Shown here in pieces: positions 62,450-64,000 of a stretch of 64,000 bases of DNA. Numbering within the stretch: position 1 is the first letter of the stretch; the number at the start of each line of letters is the position of its first letter. Made by a program: the position numbers and the translations under genes. Under the pieces are notes generated by a model. It was not told the DNA's origin, searched no databases, and saw nothing but the letters and a program-made list of their open reading frames with translations. Source of the DNA: an uncultured Gammaproteobacteria bacterium (GTDB taxonomy: Bacteria > Pseudomonadota > Gammaproteobacteria > DRJJ01); assembly GCA_947258795.1 (NCBI GenBank), contig CAMYJU010000006.1:113082-177081 (forward strand), given 5' to 3'.

Positions 62450-62475
62450 TGGGATCAGAGAATAGCACATCAACT
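62450..62475. repeat. Family A left half-copy
   Basis: TTGGGATCAGAGAATAGCAC resembles the left arm of the family; no right arm follows. It lies about 60 bp after the thioredoxin-like gene's 5' end and before the family C half-palindrome. Confidence 0.45.
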
Positions 62476-62555
62476 GTTTTACATGGATATCCATACTCAT
62501 AATACTAATAATTGATAACTATAGCTCAGCGATAATAGTCAAACCAATGCGAAAA

Positions 62556-62594
62556 GGGGCCGGTGACAAATGATAATGATTTAGATTTTTCACT
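62556..62594. repeat. Palindrome family C copy 3, right arm incomplete
   Basis: GGGGCCGGTGACAAATGATA, then ATGATTTAGATTTTTCACTG. The left arm matches copies at 20228 and 21878 (GGTCGGTGACAAATC). The right arm breaks off after TTTTTCACTG, where it would be expected to read TCACCGACC. The IS110 element begins close to this break. Confidence 0.55.
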
Positions 62595-62601
62595 GAAAAT
62601 C

Positions 62602-62682
62602 ATAAGTCGACGCCTCCCTCGAGGAGGCATCCAGAGATAAACTCTGTTGGGCTTACACTCAACAAAGGAGGCGCGACTTATG
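62602..62682 (+). promoter_or_regulatory. Alternative hairpins covering the transposase RBS and start
   Basis: ATAAGTCGACGCCTCC (62602-62617) is complementary, with one bulged base, to GGAGGCGCGACTTAT (62668-62682), which contains the RBS and start codon. The same GCCTCC can pair instead with a nearer GGAGGC (62612-62617 with 62623-62628, loop CTCGA). The two folds are mutually exclusive: the long one hides the RBS, the short one frees it. Confidence 0.6.
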
Positions 62683-63693
62683 AAACTTTACTGCGGAATC
62701 GACTTGCATAGCAACAACAGCATGATCTCATTGATTGATGAAAATGACCGGTTAATCAATGAAAAACGTCTGGATAATGATCTGTCCACGATAATCCAGC
62801 ATTTACAGCCTTATACAGATGATATTCATGGCATTGTGGTTGAGTCGACCTACAACTGGTACTGGCTGGTGGATGGTCTCATCGAACAAGGCTATCCGGT
62901 GCATCTGGCCAACACGCTGGCGATCCAACAGTACAACGGGATTAAATACACCAATGACGCGACCGATGCGCGCTTTCTGGCACACCTGCTACGGCTTAAT
63001 ATCCTGCCAACAGGCTATATCTATCCCAAGGCACTGCGCCATGTGCGCGATTTACTGCGACGGCGGCTATTACTGGTCAAGCAACGCACCGCACAGCTCC
63101 TGAGTCTGCAAAGCCTGATTGGCCGCCACACAGGTAGACGACTGAGCAGTTATCAGGTCAAGCGCCTGACACCCGAGCGGCTCGAGCATTACTTTGAAGC
63201 GGCGACCTTGTTTGCCGCCCGGCATATTGTCCAGCAAATGCAACAACTGACCGGGCAAATTGAAGAGATCGAAGCCTATGTGCTGACACACTGCCAGACG
63301 AACGACCAGTATGCACTGATCACCAGTACACCGGGTATCGGCAAAATACTGGGCATGACCATTTTGCTGGAAACCGGGCCGATAGAACGTTTTGCCCGGG
63401 TCGGATGTTATTCATCGTATGCCCGTTGTGTGCCAACGGACAAGATCAGTAACGGCAAATCCAAGGGCAAGGGAAATGCCAAAAATGGCAACCGCTATCT
63501 GGCCATGGCCTTTGTCGAGGCGGCGCATTACGCGACGATATGGAACCCGACGATCAAGCGTTATTACCAGCGCAAATGCAGGAAAGTACCGGTCATGGTG
63601 GCCAAAAAAACAGTGGCCAACAAACTGACCCGTGCCTGTTATCACATGTTGAAGGATGGTACCACCTTTGATGTGGCGCGTGCGTTTGGATAA
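62680..63693 (+). CDS. IS110-family transposase (DEDD recombinase)
   Basis: A 337-residue transposase. The start at 62680 (MKLYCGIDLHSNN) follows AAAGGAGG and is preferred over an in-frame ATG at 62647. The RuvC-like N-terminal domain shows Asp in CGIDLHSN, Glu in VVESTYNWYW and Asp residues in NDATDARFLAHL. The C-terminal Transposase_20 domain has STPGIGKILGMTILLETGPI and the GYSSYARCVPTDKIS-type region with the catalytic Ser. The frame is intact, so the element may be active. Family members use a structured non-coding RNA from one element end to choose donor and target. Confidence 0.93.
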   Translation: MKLYCGIDLHSNNSMISLIDENDRLINEKRLDNDLSTIIQHLQPYTDDIHGIVVESTYNWYWLVDGLIEQGYPVHLANTLAIQQYNGIKYTNDATDARFLAHLLRLNILPTGYIYPKALRHVRDLLRRRLLLVKQRTAQLLSLQSLIGRHTGRRLSSYQVKRLTPERLEHYFEAATLFAARHIVQQMQQLTGQIEEIEAYVLTHCQTNDQYALITSTPGIGKILGMTILLETGPIERFARVGCYSSYARCVPTDKISNGKSKGKGNAKNGNRYLAMAFVEAAHYATIWNPTIKRYYQRKCRKVPVMVAKKTVANKLTRACYHMLKDGTTFDVARAFG

Positions 63694-64000
63694 CAGTTTA
63701 GGTGATGAGATCAAAAGGGGTTTGGCAACCAGCCCGGTTCTCTGAATATCCATCACCTGTTTAAATTTGGTTTGAGTGGAGTGCCCTCGACACAAGCTCA
63801 CGGCAGACTGATTTTAAGTCCTTTACTCTGTACCAACTAGCTGTGTTGGGGTACCGATTATTTTATGGGGCAATGATTTGCCAGGGATGACAACTAACCT
63901 GCCAGATGGCAATGTTGATCATCTTGATCCTGATGGGTGACTGAAGCACTTCCTTATGAAATAGCACACACAAATAAAAATCGGGCGCAGGTCACGATAA
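63694..64000. other. Non-coding region after the IS110 transposase
   Basis: The first 65 bp can fold: outer arms AGGTGATG / CATCACCT (63700-63758) around an inner GGTT-TGGC-AACC hairpin near 63720. It may be the element's structured RNA or right end. The remaining 240 bp contain no recognised gene or repeat. Confidence 0.45.

Larger units (their letters stand above)
62595..63765 (+). mobile_element. IS110-family insertion sequence (ends approximate)
   Basis: An IS110-type element inferred from its transposase and flanking non-coding structure. The left limit is set where the family C palindrome breaks off; the right limit is set after an 8-bp inverted repeat AGGTGATG (63700-63707) / CATCACCT (63751-63758). 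No target duplication is expected for this family, and the true ends cannot be fixed from one copy. Confidence 0.5.

Noticed and set aside
12..62475. CRISPR array interpretation of the recurring 50-bp units
   Set aside because: Copies are thousands of bases apart, diverged, palindromic and not separated by uniform spacers; no cas genes are present.

Overview
The window reads as chromosome of a free-living Gammaproteobacterium of about 45-50% GC. The gene set (PilU, AcrB-type RND pump, CorA, HtpX, ArgE, bacterioferritin with Bfd, sucrose osmolyte genes, a polysulfide-reductase-like operon) suggests a salt-exposed, sulfur-cycling, facultatively anaerobic marine or brackish organism. That ecology is inferred from gene content. 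There are no rRNA genes, no intact tRNA, no CRISPR and no phage module. Intergenic regions are full of short palindromic repeats and decayed genes.

Layout. 0.1-7.5 kb: secreted alpha/beta hydrolase, RND efflux pair, TrhA-type membrane protein, PilU. 7.6-17.1 kb: sucrose block on the minus strand (sucrose-phosphate synthase, GH13_18 phosphorylase, sucrose phosphatase, and further on a GH100 invertase), interrupted by a two-subunit bacterioferritin operon, Fur-controlled bfd, a methyltransferase and a tRNA-Leu relic. 17.2-21.9 kb: DUF2490-like barrel protein, MBL-fold hydrolase, small enzymes, CPA2 antiporter. 22-28.8 kb: TorD-like chaperone convergent with an operon of cytochrome c, PsrA-, PsrB- and PsrC-like subunits and a YeeE/YedE sulfur transporter, with an FNR-type site upstream. 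28.9-34.5 kb: MscS-CorA pair, then phosphoglycerate mutase and a PfkB kinase.

34.5-47 kb is the most accessory part. It holds a broken HvfB/HvfC (DUF692/DUF2063) pair and three large minus-strand envelope proteins: a membrane-anchored, catalytically degenerate subtilase with a P domain, a seven-helix patatin, and a secreted lipase-vWA protein. Each is bracketed by palindromic repeats. An AT-rich chemoreceptor cut off in its signalling domain follows. 47-60 kb: DUF211-VIT pair, ArgE, membrane proteins, MarR regulator, a frameshifted micro-ORF beside a methyltransferase, a tandem-domain glutaminase convergent with an asparagine synthetase, and an OpuB-like ABC transporter whose binding protein is fused to the permease. 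60-64 kb: monooxygenase-like protein, HtpX, a membrane-tethered thioredoxin-fold protein and an IS110-family element.

The main unexplained structure is the repeat landscape. About fifteen copies of a roughly 50-bp palindrome (GGGTCAGAG...CTCTGACCC) lie between genes, often exactly at the broken end of a gene. Two sites keep only the leader and first codons of what looks like a REP-associated tyrosine transposase, one of them directly joined to a palindrome. The palindromes are therefore best read as debris spread by such a transposase. A second palindrome family abuts the left side of the IS110 element. Other points of interest are complementary loss of heme and ferroxidase residues in the paired bacterioferritins, the duplicated glutaminase with one altered half, and an RBS-sequestering inverted repeat ahead of the IS110 transposase.
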